This document shows, one piece after another, positions 17,036-25,963 of a stretch of DNA of 64,000 nucleotides. Origin of the DNA: Microbacterium sp. H1-D42 (GTDB lineage: Bacteria > Actinomycetota > Actinomycetes > Actinomycetales > Microbacteriaceae); contig NZ_CP093342.1 in NCBI RefSeq assembly GCF_022637555.1, positions 2,232,001 to 2,296,000 of the forward strand, given 5' to 3'. The translations under genes were made by a program, and so were the position numbers. The notes under the pieces were generated by a model, which saw nothing but the letters and a program-made list of their open reading frames with translations, searched no databases and was not told the origin of the DNA. Positions within the stretch are counted from its first letter, which is position 1; each line of letters starts with the position of its first letter.

Positions 17036-19084
17036 TCATGGCGCACAGGCGACAGGTGCATCGAAGGAAAGCGCACCGCTCCCACCCAGAAGCGTCACCT
17101 TCTGCGCCTTGGTGCGGACCAGATCGGTGATCGTCGCAACCGGCATGCACTCGGCCGACGAGAGGTAGAGCGGACCGGGTGCCGTCTTCTGCAGGGATGC
17201 CGCGGCGAGCGCATCCGGGAATGCTCCGCCGAAAGCGATGTAGGCATGCGGGGCCGTTCCTGGCGCTGCCAGGCGCGATACAGCGATGGACGTCGCGTAT
17301 CGGTCGATTCCGGAGACTCGGTCGACGGCGATGCCCTTGCCGAACGAAGAAGCGACTCCCGTTGACACAGCGCCGGCGCCACCGAGGACAGTGACGCGTT
17401 TCGTGCCGAGCCGCTTGAGCGCCGCGAGTGTAGCGGCATCGGCCTTGCGCGATTTGCCGTCCACGAGCAGGACCGGCGCCGAAAGCGTCTGTGCCGCGGG
17501 AACAGCTGAAAGCGCATCTGGAAAGTCCCGTCCGGTCGCGATGAGCACCCGCTGGCCGGCGCCGCCACCATATGCCGACGCGATGACGGCCCGCGACGTC
17601 GCATAGCGGTCCGCTCCGCCGATGCGAGTCACCGACGGGCCCAGCGCTCGCAGTTGCGAAAGCACGCCGTTCGAGACGACACCCGTGCCGCCGACGACGA
17701 CGACCTTGGCCGGACGCAGCCGGAGCAGCTCGGCCTTCGTCGCTGCGGGCAGCGCCGTCGCGCCGGTGAGCAGCAGCGAAGAGCCGGTCTTCGCGACCAC
17801 GGGTCCCGCCGACAGCGCATCGGCGAAAGAGGTTCCCGAGGCGATGTAGACCGTTCGTGGACCGGTTTTCGGGAACGCCGCGCGTGAGATCGCGGCCGCC
17901 GTCGCGTATCGGTCGGCGCCGGCAGCTCTGGTCACGGTGGCGTCGACAATCGCTCGATAGCAGAAGTACTGGCTCATCGGGATCCCACCGGCCACCGTGG
18001 CGGTCTCGACGAGACAGACCCTGCGCCCCGCGACCGATGGCGGAACGAGCAGTGCCCCACCAGGCGCAGCGGTGGCGAGCACGCCATGCGTCAGATCCAC
18101 GCTCTCCGTCCACAGCGGCGGCTGCCCCAGAACGAGCCGGTCGACGACCTTCGCATCTGCGGGCGCCCACGACGCGGGTGTCAGCGACACCTTACTGCCG
18201 ACTGCCAGGGTGTCCCCCGTCGGTGCCACCAGATCCTGGGTTACGTACGCGGCGGTGACAGTCGCTGTCACGCACGACTGCGGAACGCTCAAGCCGCTGT
18301 CGTCTCGGAAGGTGGCGCACACGGTGTATCTGCCGGGTGGCGCAGGGTCGATGACGGCTGTCATCCCCCGCAGGCCAACGACGCCCGGGTGCTGGGCGAC
18401 AAGCGCGTCGGACGGCTCGGCCGTTGCCGGCATCCCGTAGAAGCCCGGCACTGGCCGTGCGCTGCCGGGAACCTCAGCGGGCCCCTGCCAGTCGACCTCG
18501 ATCTCAGCGCTGACCCCGGTGCGATCCCAGCTGTCCGCTGCCCATCCATCGATGTACAGTCCGGACCTGCCTGAGTGGGCTCCGACGGACGTGAGGCCGC
18601 CCTTGATACTCCTGATCGGAACCGTGGCCTTGCTGCAGCCGAGGCTGGTCCAGCTGGCGGCGGTCGGCGACGGGTGCCCGGGCGCCGCCTTCGCGCACAC
18701 CGTGTAAGTGCCCGGCTTCGATACGTCTGCGGTGGTCCAGAATCCGTGATGCACCGTGTTGCCGAACCTCGGATCCTTGTCCCGATGGTCATTCACGCCG
18801 TTCGTGAACGACTGCGTCGACAGGAGAGGCTGCTCGAAGGAGGTCGCCACCGGTCGACCGTCGGGTCCAGTGACCGTCACACGCACGAGGTTGTTGTTGG
18901 TGTAGATGTCGCGCAGGTCCTTGGACCATCCGTAGATGTCGAGCCGCGGTCCCTCGTCGAACAACACTGCCACCTTCTCGATCCGTCCGCTCATCACGGA
19001 GGCGGCGGCCGCCGGGGGCGATGTCGCGACCGCTGCGGGGATCAGCAACCCGACTAGCGCAAGGACGAGAGCAAATCGGCGCAT
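17036..19084 (-). CDS. Secreted surface protein with three cell-wall-binding (CWB2) repeats
   Basis: A 682-residue exported protein. It has a signal peptide (residues 1-28, MRRFALVLALVGLLIPAAVA...), then about 350 residues of unrecognised extracellular sequence, then three tandem CWB2 (cell wall binding repeat 2) units of about 100 residues from about residue 384 to the end. Each unit begins with a [GS][AI]DRYAT motif and has FPDAL/FADAL and VTVLGG/VVVVGG strands. The N-terminal half contains two related modules, each with a [IY]xGW motif and a YTVCA...C pair that could form a disulfide. ATG 19084 is preceded by AAAGGGGG. It probably anchors to cell-wall polymer. It interrupts the metY-metX pair on the opposite strand. 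Confidence 0.85.
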   Translation of the reverse strand: MRRFALVLALVGLLIPAAVATSPPAAAASVMSGRIEKVAVLFDEGPRLDIYGWSKDLRDIYTNNNLVRVTVTGPDGRPVATSFEQPLLSTQSFTNGVNDHRDKDPRFGNTVHHGFWTTADVSKPGTYTVCAKAAPGHPSPTAASWTSLGCSKATVPIRSIKGGLTSVGAHSGRSGLYIDGWAADSWDRTGVSAEIEVDWQGPAEVPGSARPVPGFYGMPATAEPSDALVAQHPGVVGLRGMTAVIDPAPPGRYTVCATFRDDSGLSVPQSCVTATVTAAYVTQDLVAPTGDTLAVGSKVSLTPASWAPADAKVVDRLVLGQPPLWTESVDLTHGVLATAAPGGALLVPPSVAGRRVCLVETATVAGGIPMSQYFCYRAIVDATVTRAAGADRYATAAAISRAAFPKTGPRTVYIASGTSFADALSAGPVVAKTGSSLLLTGATALPAATKAELLRLRPAKVVVVGGTGVVSNGVLSQLRALGPSVTRIGGADRYATSRAVIASAYGGGAGQRVLIATGRDFPDALSAVPAAQTLSAPVLLVDGKSRKADAATLAALKRLGTKRVTVLGGAGAVSTGVASSFGKGIAVDRVSGIDRYATSIAVSRLAAPGTAPHAYIAFGGAFPDALAAASLQKTAPGPLYLSSAECMPVATITDLVRTKAQKVTLLGGSGALSFDAPVACAP

Positions 19085-19204
19085 CCTTGCGCCCCCTTTC
19101 AACGGGACAATTCCTGACTTGATCGCAACAGTACATCCACGGCGCTGATCGGCCGCACGCGTAACCTGCAAGCGCACCACTGCCGGGCACGCGAGAATAG
19201 AGCC

Positions 19205-20410
19205 ATGGACTGGCAGACGACCTCTGAGGACACGGTGCCGTCGGCGCCGGTGACCGAGGCCGACGTGCGTCTGCTGCGCGCCCGCCCACCCGCCACCGGC
19301 GCGTGGCGCGACGGCGACCCGGCCGGAGACCGGCGCTTCACGTTCCTCGGCGACTTCCGCACCGAGAACGGCGCGCACCTGCCGAACACCCGCCTCGCGT
19401 GGGAGTCCTGGGGCGAGCTGAACGAGACCCGCGACAACGCGATCCTCATCCTGCATGCGCTCACCGGTGACAGTCACGTGCGGGGGGACGCCGGCGCCGG
19501 GCATCCGACCGCCGGCTGGTGGCAGGACATCGTCGGACCTGGTGCGGCGATCGACACCGATCGCTGGTTCGTGATCGCGCCGAACATGCTGGGTGGATGC
19601 CAGGGATCGACCGGCCCCGCGAGCATCGCCCCCGATGGACGCGAGTGGGCCTCGCGCTTCCCCTATCTGACGATCCGCGACCAGGTGACCGCGCAGATCG
19701 CGCTGGCCGATCACCTCGGCATCGACCGCTGGGCGGCCGTGATCGGCGGCTCGATGGGAGGCATGCACGCTCTGGAGTGGGCGGTCATGCAACCGGAGCG
19801 CGTCGAGCGCCTTGCGGTGCTCTCCTCTCCCCCCGTCACCACCGCCGACCAACTGGCGCTGAACTTCGTGCAGCTGGAGACCGTCCGCATGGACCCGCGC
19901 TTCGCGGGCGGCGAGTACTACGACGCCGGCCTCGGCGAGGGTCCTCATCGCGGGCTCGCTCTTGCCCGCCGCATGGCGCTGCTGAACTACCGCAGCCCGA
20001 TCGAGCTGAACCAGCGGTTCCAGCGCTCATGGCAGTCCGGAGTGTCTCCGCTCGGTCGCGGCGGCCGCTTCGCGGTCGAGTCCTACCTCGACTTCCATGG
20101 CAACAAGTTCACCCGCCGCTTCGACGCGAACAGCTACCTCACCGTCGTCGAGGCCATGAACTCGCACGACATCGGTCGCGACCGCGGCGGCGTCGAGCAG
20201 GCCCTGCACACCGTCACCGCGAAGACGCTCGTGCTCGGCATCGACACCGACAGGCTTTTCCCCGTCGACGGGCAGCAGCGCATCGCGCGCAGCATCCCGA
20301 ACCTGATCGACGATGAGGCGATCGTGCTGACGAGCGACTTCGGTCACGACGGCTTCCTGATCGAGACCGATCCGGTCGCCGAGAACCTCGAACGACTGTT
20401 GGCGTCCTGA
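19205..20410 (+). CDS. metX: Homoserine O-acetyltransferase
   Basis: A 401-residue alpha/beta-hydrolase-fold enzyme. It has HALTGDSHV near residue 85, the nucleophile elbow GGSMGGMHALEW (Ser183), and C-terminal Asp and His regions (GIDTDRLFP and FGHDGFL). It transfers acetyl from acetyl-CoA to homoserine, feeding MetY. A GAGAAT hexamer lies 6 bases before the ATG, so the transcript may be leaderless; no strong ribosome-binding site is present. The gene has its own promoter because the CWB2 gene diverges from it. Confidence 0.95.
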   Translation: MDWQTTSEDTVPSAPVTEADVRLLRARPPATGAWRDGDPAGDRRFTFLGDFRTENGAHLPNTRLAWESWGELNETRDNAILILHALTGDSHVRGDAGAGHPTAGWWQDIVGPGAAIDTDRWFVIAPNMLGGCQGSTGPASIAPDGREWASRFPYLTIRDQVTAQIALADHLGIDRWAAVIGGSMGGMHALEWAVMQPERVERLAVLSSPPVTTADQLALNFVQLETVRMDPRFAGGEYYDAGLGEGPHRGLALARRMALLNYRSPIELNQRFQRSWQSGVSPLGRGGRFAVESYLDFHGNKFTRRFDANSYLTVVEAMNSHDIGRDRGGVEQALHTVTAKTLVLGIDTDRLFPVDGQQRIARSIPNLIDDEAIVLTSDFGHDGFLIETDPVAENLERLLAS

Positions 20411-20451
20411 CGCGGTGCAAGCCTGCGAGACGCCGCGAGATCGGATGCTGA

Positions 20452-21120
20452 TCAGCGGCGCTCGTACACCCAGGGCAATGCGTCCATCGTGAGCCTGTGC
20501 CGCGAGCCGGCAGCGCCGCCCGCATCCGGGTAGTCCTCGTCCCCTGCCCACACCGCTCGCATGCCGGTCTCGGTAGGCAGCATCCGCGTCTCGAACGAGG
20601 CCACATCAGCGATCTGGGCGAAGGCATCGTCGACGCTGCGGTAATCGAGCAGCCCTTGCAGGGTCACCCAGGTCGGTGGGAACAGGGTGAGCGAGCCGGC
20701 GGCGTGCGCCGTGAACGCCGACTGCGGCGTCATCCATTCCGCCGCGTCGATCTCCCCGGCATTGGCGTGCACCACATCGCCCTGCTCCCTGGCAAGGAAG
20801 AACCAGGTGCGGAACTTCGCCGGTGCCTCCGGTGGCGGCACCCAGAGTGACAGCGGCACGAGTGAATGCACCCGGATGCAGGCTTCTTCGGACGTCTCGC
20901 GCACGGCGGCGCGCAGCGCAGCATCCGACTCCGTCTCGACGCCGACGCGGTCGGCGGGGTCGACTCGGCCACCGGGGAACACCCAGGCGCCGGCGAAGGA
21001 GCCGGAAGGCGGACGGCGCAGCATCAGCGTCTCGAGCCCCGCTGCGCCGTCGCGCAGGACGACGGCGGTGCCGGCGACGCGGATGCCCTGTTCTCGGGTG
21101 GACTGCGCGGGGTTGCTCAC
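20452..21120 (-). CDS. NUDIX hydrolase
   Basis: A 222-residue protein of the NUDT7/19-like (CoA diphosphatase-type) architecture. The Nudix box region is split: GAWVFPGGRVD then AVRETSEEACIRV, with an insertion carrying VGVETESDAALRA between the Gly-rich part and the RETSEE helix. It hydrolyses a nucleoside diphosphate linked to another moiety; CoA or NADH are plausible substrates. GTG start with TAGAGT 6 bases upstream. It lies 9 bp downstream of the MFS gene on the same strand. Confidence 0.85.
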   Translation of the reverse strand: MSNPAQSTREQGIRVAGTAVVLRDGAAGLETLMLRRPPSGSFAGAWVFPGGRVDPADRVGVETESDAALRAAVRETSEEACIRVHSLVPLSLWVPPPEAPAKFRTWFFLAREQGDVVHANAGEIDAAEWMTPQSAFTAHAAGSLTLFPPTWVTLQGLLDYRSVDDAFAQIADVASFETRMLPTETGMRAVWAGDEDYPDAGGAAGSRHRLTMDALPWVYERR

Positions 21121-21126
21121 CCCGTC

Positions 21127-21132
21127 ACTCTA
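21127..21132 (-). promoter_or_regulatory. Putative -10 element (TAGAGT) of the Nudix gene
   Basis: TAGAGT read leftward, exactly 6 bases before the GTG at 21120. It overlaps the end of the MFS gene and suggests an additional leaderless transcript. Confidence 0.4.
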
Positions 21133-22359
21133 TGCCGCGATGGTCTCGAGAGCGGGAGCGCTGCGCTCCTCGACGCGGTAGGACGCCAGCGCGATGATCA
21201 GTCCCGCCGCGGCCAGAGCAGCGCCGACCCAGGCCGGTGCGGTGAAGCCCCAGCCGAGCGCGATCACAGTCCCGCCGAGGAACGCGCCGAGGCTGTTGCC
21301 GACATTCAGCGCCGAGTGGTTCAGGGCTGCCGCGATCGATTGATTGTCGCCCGAGACATCCATCAGCCGCGTCTGGATCGTGGGGCTGAGCACCGACGAC
21401 ACGGCGCCGACCACCAGCACGAGTGCCATGAGACTGATGATCCAGAACGACAGCGCCGCAAGAACGACGAAGACGACCGCCATCGCGCCGAGGCCCCACA
21501 GCAGTGTTCGACGCAGGTCGATGTCTGCCAGGTGCCCGCCGACGAGGTTGCCCGCCGTCATGCCGATGCCCATCAGCACGAGCACGATCGGCACGACCCA
21601 CTCCGGCGACCCCGCGACCCCCGTGACGAGAGGTGCGATGTAGCTGTACACGGCGAAGAATCCGCCGAAGCCGATGGCGCCGACACCGAGCGTGAACCAG
21701 ACCTGCCTGACGCGGAACACACCGAGCTCTTCGCGCATCGTGCGACCAGGCGAGCCGGGGTGCGGCGGCACGAACAGGGCGATGCAGAGCGTGCCCACCG
21801 CGAAGACCAGCGTCACGACCGCGAACGCGGCGCGCCATCCCCACTGCTGACCGAGGAACGTGCCCAATGGCACGCCGATGACATTGGCGAGGGTGAGACC
21901 GGTGAGGATGAACGCGACGCCCTTCGCGCGGTTGCCTGGACCCATCACGTCCGCCGCGACCAGCGCGCCGATCCCGAAATAGGCGCCGTGCGGCAGCCCG
22001 GCGAGGAACCGCGAAGCCGCCACCAGCTCGAACGTCGGCAGCACCACGGTGAGCGCGTTGAACGCCGTCAGGGCGATGGCGAGCACGATCATCACGCGAT
22101 GCCGCGGGAAGCGCGCGGCGTACCCGGCGATCGTCGGAGCCCCGATGACCACGCCCAGTGCGTACAGCGAGATCAGCCAGCCGGTGCGGCTGAGGGCATC
22201 CTCCGGGCTCGCGGCCCACATGGCGGGCAGCAGGTCGGCGGCGATGTCGGGCAACAGGCCCATGACGACGAACTCGGTCATGCCGATTCCGAAGCTGCCG
22301 ATGGCGAGAGAGAGGAGCGCCCTCTTCGCCGCACCCCTCGAAGATTTCGAGGGAGTCAC
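21130..22359 (-). CDS. MFS transporter, DHA1 type
   Basis: A 409-residue major-facilitator protein with about 12 hydrophobic helices. The N-terminal GFGIGMTEFVVMGLLPDIA is the typical first helix of the DHA1 drug/nucleoside/sugar efflux group (AraJ, PbuE, Cmx-like). GTG start, with TAACAT 6 bases upstream and no ribosome-binding site. Downstream of the thiamine-binding and GT87-like genes on the same strand. Substrate unknown. Confidence 0.88.
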   Translation of the reverse strand: MTPSKSSRGAAKRALLSLAIGSFGIGMTEFVVMGLLPDIAADLLPAMWAASPEDALSRTGWLISLYALGVVIGAPTIAGYAARFPRHRVMIVLAIALTAFNALTVVLPTFELVAASRFLAGLPHGAYFGIGALVAADVMGPGNRAKGVAFILTGLTLANVIGVPLGTFLGQQWGWRAAFAVVTLVFAVGTLCIALFVPPHPGSPGRTMREELGVFRVRQVWFTLGVGAIGFGGFFAVYSYIAPLVTGVAGSPEWVVPIVLVLMGIGMTAGNLVGGHLADIDLRRTLLWGLGAMAVVFVVLAALSFWIISLMALVLVVGAVSSVLSPTIQTRLMDVSGDNQSIAAALNHSALNVGNSLGAFLGGTVIALGWGFTAPAWVGAALAAAGLIIALASYRVEERSAPALETIAA

Positions 22360-22365
22360 CCGACC

Positions 22366-22371
22366 ATGTTA
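22366..22371 (-). promoter_or_regulatory. Putative -10 element (TAACAT) of the MFS gene
   Basis: TAACAT read leftward, 6 bases before the GTG at 22359; it overlaps the end of the upstream thiamine-binding gene. Confidence 0.35.
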
Positions 22372-22686
22372 CCGGGCGTCGTCCGCGTCGATCGCCGCCT
22401 CGAGGCGCTCGAGCTTGGCATCCAGCTCCCCTGCGTAGCCGGGCCGGATATCGGCCTTCAGCACGAGCGACACCCGCGAGCCGAACGGCGCCACGGCCTC
22501 CGTCGCCGCCTTCACGACCGCCATCACGGTGTCCCAGTCCGGACCCTCGATCTCGGTGAACATGCTGGTGGTGCGGTGCGGCAGGCCGGATGCGCGCACC
22601 ACTCGGACGGCTGCGGCGACCGCGTCGTGCACCGAGCCGTCCTCGCGGCCGGTTCCGGATGGGGCGACAGAGAATGCGACGAGCAT
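22369..22686 (-). CDS. Thiamine-binding protein of the MTH1187/YkoF family
   Basis: A 105-residue protein beginning MLVAFSVAPSG, with HDAVAAAVRVVRASGLPH and FTEIEGPDWDTVMAVVKAA, all characteristic of the DUF77/YqgV family. These small ferredoxin-fold proteins bind thiamine or pyrimidine and form oligomers. AGGAGGA precedes the ATG at 22686. It lies 9 bp from the MFS gene and 23 bp after the GT87-like gene; the functional connection is unclear. Confidence 0.85.
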   Translation of the reverse strand: MLVAFSVAPSGTGREDGSVHDAVAAAVRVVRASGLPHRTTSMFTEIEGPDWDTVMAVVKAATEAVAPFGSRVSLVLKADIRPGYAGELDAKLERLEAAIDADDAR

Positions 22687-22709
22687 GATTCCTCCTGGTT
22701 TGGGGTGGG

Positions 22710-23939
22710 TCAGTGGGGACGTGCTGCCGACGCCGGTACCCGGACGACGGCGCGGATCGCGTGCACGAGCAGCACGATCAACAGCAGATTTCGCGCGGTG
22801 ATCAGCACCACCGGCAGCAGGTGGGCGTGCAGCAGTCCGTCGTAGGTGAGCGGGTACACCGCGAGGGTCAGAGCGCACAGCATCAGCACCATCGCCGCCG
22901 CTGCGTGCGCGCGGGCGCGGTCGAACACGATCCACAGGATCACCGGCGCGATCAGCCAGGTCTGGAACTGCGGCGACCCCACCTTGTTCGACACGATCAG
23001 CGCTGCGACGAACGCCATCGACAGCGGCGGCAGCAGTCGATGCCACGCGGCCCCGGCCTGCGCACGCCACACCCCGAGCACGAGGATGCCTGCGACCATG
23101 GCGACCATGAGCGGCGTCAGCCAGATCGATACGAGATCGGCTCCGGGCGCACGGATCTGAAAGGTGAGGATCTCGATGCTGTAGTCGATGACCGCGGTGC
23201 CGCTGGCTGCCATCCACAGGAACGGCGTCGCAGCGACGGCCTCGATCTGCAGGCCGCGACCGCCCTGCGTGGTGAGGAAGCCGAACAGCTCGCGATCAGC
23301 TCCGAGCAGGAAGAACACCGCGATCAGTCCTGCACTCACCGACGCCGCGATCAGTGCCACGCGGGGTGAGCGCCGCCCGGCGGCTATCGCTGCGAGCACG
23401 ATCGCGCCCGGCCAGATCTTCACCCATGCGCCGAGGGTGAGCAGCACAGTGCCGGCGACAGGGCGTCGCGCGAGCCACAGCCCGCCGACGATCGCGAGCG
23501 GCACGGTGACGGCATCGATGCGATAGAGCGCGATCGGACCGAGCAGTACCAGCGCGCCGATCCAGAACCAGCCCGCGAGCCGCCGGCGGCGCACCTGCCC
23601 TCGGCCCACGAGCACAGCGAAGGCGAGCAGGTCGCCGATGGTGATCAGCACCGCCCAGCCGATCAGATACGCGTTGTCCGCCCCCAGAGCGGGCGTCAGC
23701 GGTGCCGCGAGCAGCTGGGTGAGCAGCATCGGCACGAGCGCCAGCTGCGGGTACACCCACGCGGCGGTGATGCCCATCACGCCACCGCCGCTGAGTGCTG
23801 CGGCCGACCAGGGCTCGTACACCAGTACAACGTCGCCCATCGGGTGATTAGGCAGCACCCAGCCGAGCCACGTCACCAGCGCGTGCGCGACGATGAAGGC
23901 GGCCCACAGGGCGAGCGTCCGCGGTCTCATCCGACGCAC
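22710..23939 (-). CDS. Multi-spanning membrane glycosyltransferase, GT87-like
   Basis: A 409-residue integral membrane protein with about 10 hydrophobic helices and the acidic first loop (GDVVLVYEPW) seen in GT-C polyprenyl-phosphate-mannose-dependent mannosyltransferases of the DUF2029/GT87 group. Family members extend lipomannan or arabinan-type glycans in actinobacteria. GTG start at 23939; an in-frame ATG at 23930 is possible. It starts 7 bp after nnrD, in the same transcription direction. Confidence 0.75.
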   Translation of the reverse strand: MRRMRPRTLALWAAFIVAHALVTWLGWVLPNHPMGDVVLVYEPWSAAALSGGGVMGITAAWVYPQLALVPMLLTQLLAAPLTPALGADNAYLIGWAVLITIGDLLAFAVLVGRGQVRRRRLAGWFWIGALVLLGPIALYRIDAVTVPLAIVGGLWLARRPVAGTVLLTLGAWVKIWPGAIVLAAIAAGRRSPRVALIAASVSAGLIAVFFLLGADRELFGFLTTQGGRGLQIEAVAATPFLWMAASGTAVIDYSIEILTFQIRAPGADLVSIWLTPLMVAMVAGILVLGVWRAQAGAAWHRLLPPLSMAFVAALIVSNKVGSPQFQTWLIAPVILWIVFDRARAHAAAAMVLMLCALTLAVYPLTYDGLLHAHLLPVVLITARNLLLIVLLVHAIRAVVRVPASAARPH

Positions 23940-23946
23940 TCTGCGT

Positions 23947-24780
23947 TCACGAGAGGAGTTCTCCGATGGCGCGGGGCAGCGCCTCGGCGACGTCGAGGGC
24001 GACGATCGGATGCCCGATGCCGCCGTCCGCGGTTCCGGATGCCAGTGCCGCGGCGTATCCGTGCAGCCACGCTGCGGCGGCTGCGGCCTCCGAGTGCGGG
24101 CGGTCCGGGTTCGTCGCCAGCATCGTGCCGAGGATGCCGGCGAGCACGTCCCCTGTTCCCGCGGTGGCGAGCCAGTGCGGGGCGCCCGACACGACGATCG
24201 GCGTCACGCGCGGAGCCGCGACCACGCTGCGCGCGCCCTTCAGCAGCACGGTCGCGCCCACGTGCTCTGCGGTCTCCACGACCGCCGCGACCCGCGTCTG
24301 CTCCGCCGAGAGGTCTACGACCTCCAGCCCGAGCAGCTGTCGAAGGCGCGCCAGCTCCCCCGCGTGCGGAGTCAGCACCAGTGGAGCAACCGCACCCTCG
24401 GCGAGGTCGAGCGCACCGGCATCCACCACCACCGGAGCGGTGCCGCCCAGAATCCGCACCAGCACCGCCTGCTCGTGGCCACTGCGATGCGCAGCATCCG
24501 ACCCCGAGCCGATCACCCATGCCCCCGCGCGCATGTCGCCGATGTCGGCACCTGCGACGGTCTCGGGGCGCCGAGCGAGCACGGCGCCGACCGCGTCGCC
24601 GAGGTAGCGCACATAACCGGCGCCACTGCGCCAGGCGGCCTCGACGCCGAGGACTGCCGCGCCGGGATACTCTGCGGATCCCGTGCGCAGCGCGACCACG
24701 CCTCGCGAATACTTGTCGTCGTCCGCCGTCGGCACGGACAGCAGATCGATCGTGTCGGCTCTGGTCCACTCCCGCAGCAT
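23947..24780 (-). CDS. nnrD: ADP-dependent NAD(P)H-hydrate dehydratase
   Basis: A 277-residue ribokinase-like (YjeF C-terminal/CARKD) protein. It has DDDKYSRG and GAAVLGVEAAWRSGAGYVR in the N-terminal lobe, VLTPHAGELARL in the middle, and the catalytic-region TAGTGDVLAGILG near residue 225. It repairs the damaged cofactor NAD(P)HX. The YjeF N-terminal epimerase domain is not fused and was not found nearby. TAGCGT lies 6 bases before the ATG. Divergent from the Old Yellow Enzyme gene. Confidence 0.9.
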   Translation of the reverse strand: MLREWTRADTIDLLSVPTADDDKYSRGVVALRTGSAEYPGAAVLGVEAAWRSGAGYVRYLGDAVGAVLARRPETVAGADIGDMRAGAWVIGSGSDAAHRSGHEQAVLVRILGGTAPVVVDAGALDLAEGAVAPLVLTPHAGELARLRQLLGLEVVDLSAEQTRVAAVVETAEHVGATVLLKGARSVVAAPRVTPIVVSGAPHWLATAGTGDVLAGILGTMLATNPDRPHSEAAAAAAWLHGYAAALASGTADGGIGHPIVALDVAEALPRAIGELLS

Positions 24781-24786
24781 GACTCC

Positions 24787-24792
24787 ACGCTA
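24787..24792 (-). promoter_or_regulatory. Putative -10 element (TAGCGT) of nnrD
   Basis: TAGCGT read leftward, 6 bases before the ATG at 24780; the same hexamer serves the divergent gene at 24819-24824. Confidence 0.45.
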
Positions 24793-24818
24793 GCGCGCCC
24801 CACGCTCGTCGCCCGCGA

Positions 24819-24824
24819 TAGCGT
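24819..24824 (+). promoter_or_regulatory. Putative -10 element (TAGCGT) of the Old Yellow Enzyme gene
   Basis: TAGCGT followed by 6 bases and the GTG at 24831; no ribosome-binding site, consistent with a leaderless transcript. Confidence 0.45.
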
Positions 24825-24830
24825 CGTGGG

Positions 24831-25901
24831 GTGAGTCTGCTCTTCTCCCCGCTGCACCTGCGTGCGCGCACCTTCCGCAACCGGCTGTGGGTGTCGCCGA
24901 TGTGCATGTACAGCGCCGTCCGTGGCATGCCGCAGAGCTGGCATCGCAGTCATCTGCCGCAGTTCGCCTCAGGGGGCGCGGGACTGATCCTCGCCGAGGC
25001 GACGGCGGTCGTCCCCGAGGGGCGCATCTCACCGCGCGACACCGGGCTTTGGACCGATGAGCAGCGCGATGCCTGGGCGCCGATCGTCGAAGATGTGCAT
25101 GACCGGGGTGCTCTGATCGGGGTTCAGCTCGCGCACGCAGGACGCAAGGCGTCGACGTGGTGGCCGTGGGCAGAAGCGCAGGGATCGGTCCCTGCCGCCC
25201 AGGGCGGCTGGACGACGACCGCACCGTCCGCGATCGCGTTCGAGGGGTTCGCTGCGCCGACCGCGCTGGACACCGCGGGGATCGCGGGCGTCGTCGCCGG
25301 TTTCGCTGACGCCACCAGGCGCGCGGTGGATGCCGGATTCGATGTGCTCGAAGTGCATGGCGCCCACGGGTATCTGCTGCACCAGTTCCTCTCGCCGCTG
25401 TCGAACCAGCGGGGCGATGAGTACGGCGGCTCTCTGCCGAACCGGGCCAGACTGCTGCTGCAGGTGCTGTGCGCAGTGCGGTCGGCGGCGGGCGAGGACA
25501 TTCCGGTGTTCCTGCGGATCTCGGCGACGGACCACGCCGAGGGCGGTTTCACGCCCGAGGAGGCGGCGCAGGTCGGGCTGTGGGCGATCGAGGCGGGGGC
25601 TGACCTCGTCGATGTCTCCAGTGGCGGGCTCGTCGCCCACCAGCGCATCGACGTGCACCCTGGATATCAGGTGCCGCTCGCCGCCGCGGTGCGCGCCGGC
25701 GGCCGGGTGCGCACCGGTGCCGTCGGGATGATCACATCGGCGGCCCAGGCCGAGGAAGTACTCGCCTCAGGAGCAGCGGATGCTGTCTTCGCCGGTCGGG
25801 AATGGCTGCGCGACCCGCACTTCGCGCTGCGCGCGGCGCACGAACTGGGCGCGGCTGTCGACTGGCCGCCGCAGTACCTGCGGGCCCGCTGGCGCGGATG
25901 A
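24831..25901 (+). CDS. NADH:flavin oxidoreductase, Old Yellow Enzyme (YqjM type)
   Basis: A 356-residue FMN-dependent TIM-barrel ene-reductase. The YqjM-class signature PMCMYSA is present (Cys25, Tyr27). VQLAHAGRKAS and EVHGAHGYLLHQFLSPLSNQR carry the conserved His and Arg residues. It reduces activated C=C bonds with NAD(P)H and is often tied to oxidative or electrophile stress. Monocistronic; a convergent terminator separates it from the CNNM genes. Confidence 0.93.
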   Translation: MSLLFSPLHLRARTFRNRLWVSPMCMYSAVRGMPQSWHRSHLPQFASGGAGLILAEATAVVPEGRISPRDTGLWTDEQRDAWAPIVEDVHDRGALIGVQLAHAGRKASTWWPWAEAQGSVPAAQGGWTTTAPSAIAFEGFAAPTALDTAGIAGVVAGFADATRRAVDAGFDVLEVHGAHGYLLHQFLSPLSNQRGDEYGGSLPNRARLLLQVLCAVRSAAGEDIPVFLRISATDHAEGGFTPEEAAQVGLWAIEAGADLVDVSSGGLVAHQRIDVHPGYQVPLAAAVRAGGRVRTGAVGMITSAAQAEEVLASGAADAVFAGREWLRDPHFALRAAHELGAAVDWPPQYLRARWRG

Positions 25902-25922
25902 CCGACTGACCGCGGGGCCGGT

Positions 25923-25957
25923 CCCGGCATCCGACGTTCTCACGATCGGATGCCGGG
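25923..25957. terminator. Bidirectional terminator, OYE / CNNM genes
   Basis: A perfect 12-bp stem (CCCGGCATCCGA / TCGGATGCCGGG) with an 11-base loop, between two convergent genes. It incorporates the locally frequent word GCATCC/GGATGC. Confidence 0.7.
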
Positions 25958-25963
25958 AGCGGA

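Noticed and set aside
19085-19948. Upstream extension of the CWB2 frame over the metX region
   Set aside because: The frame stays open opposite metX, but the signal peptide and ribosome-binding site place the real start at 19084.
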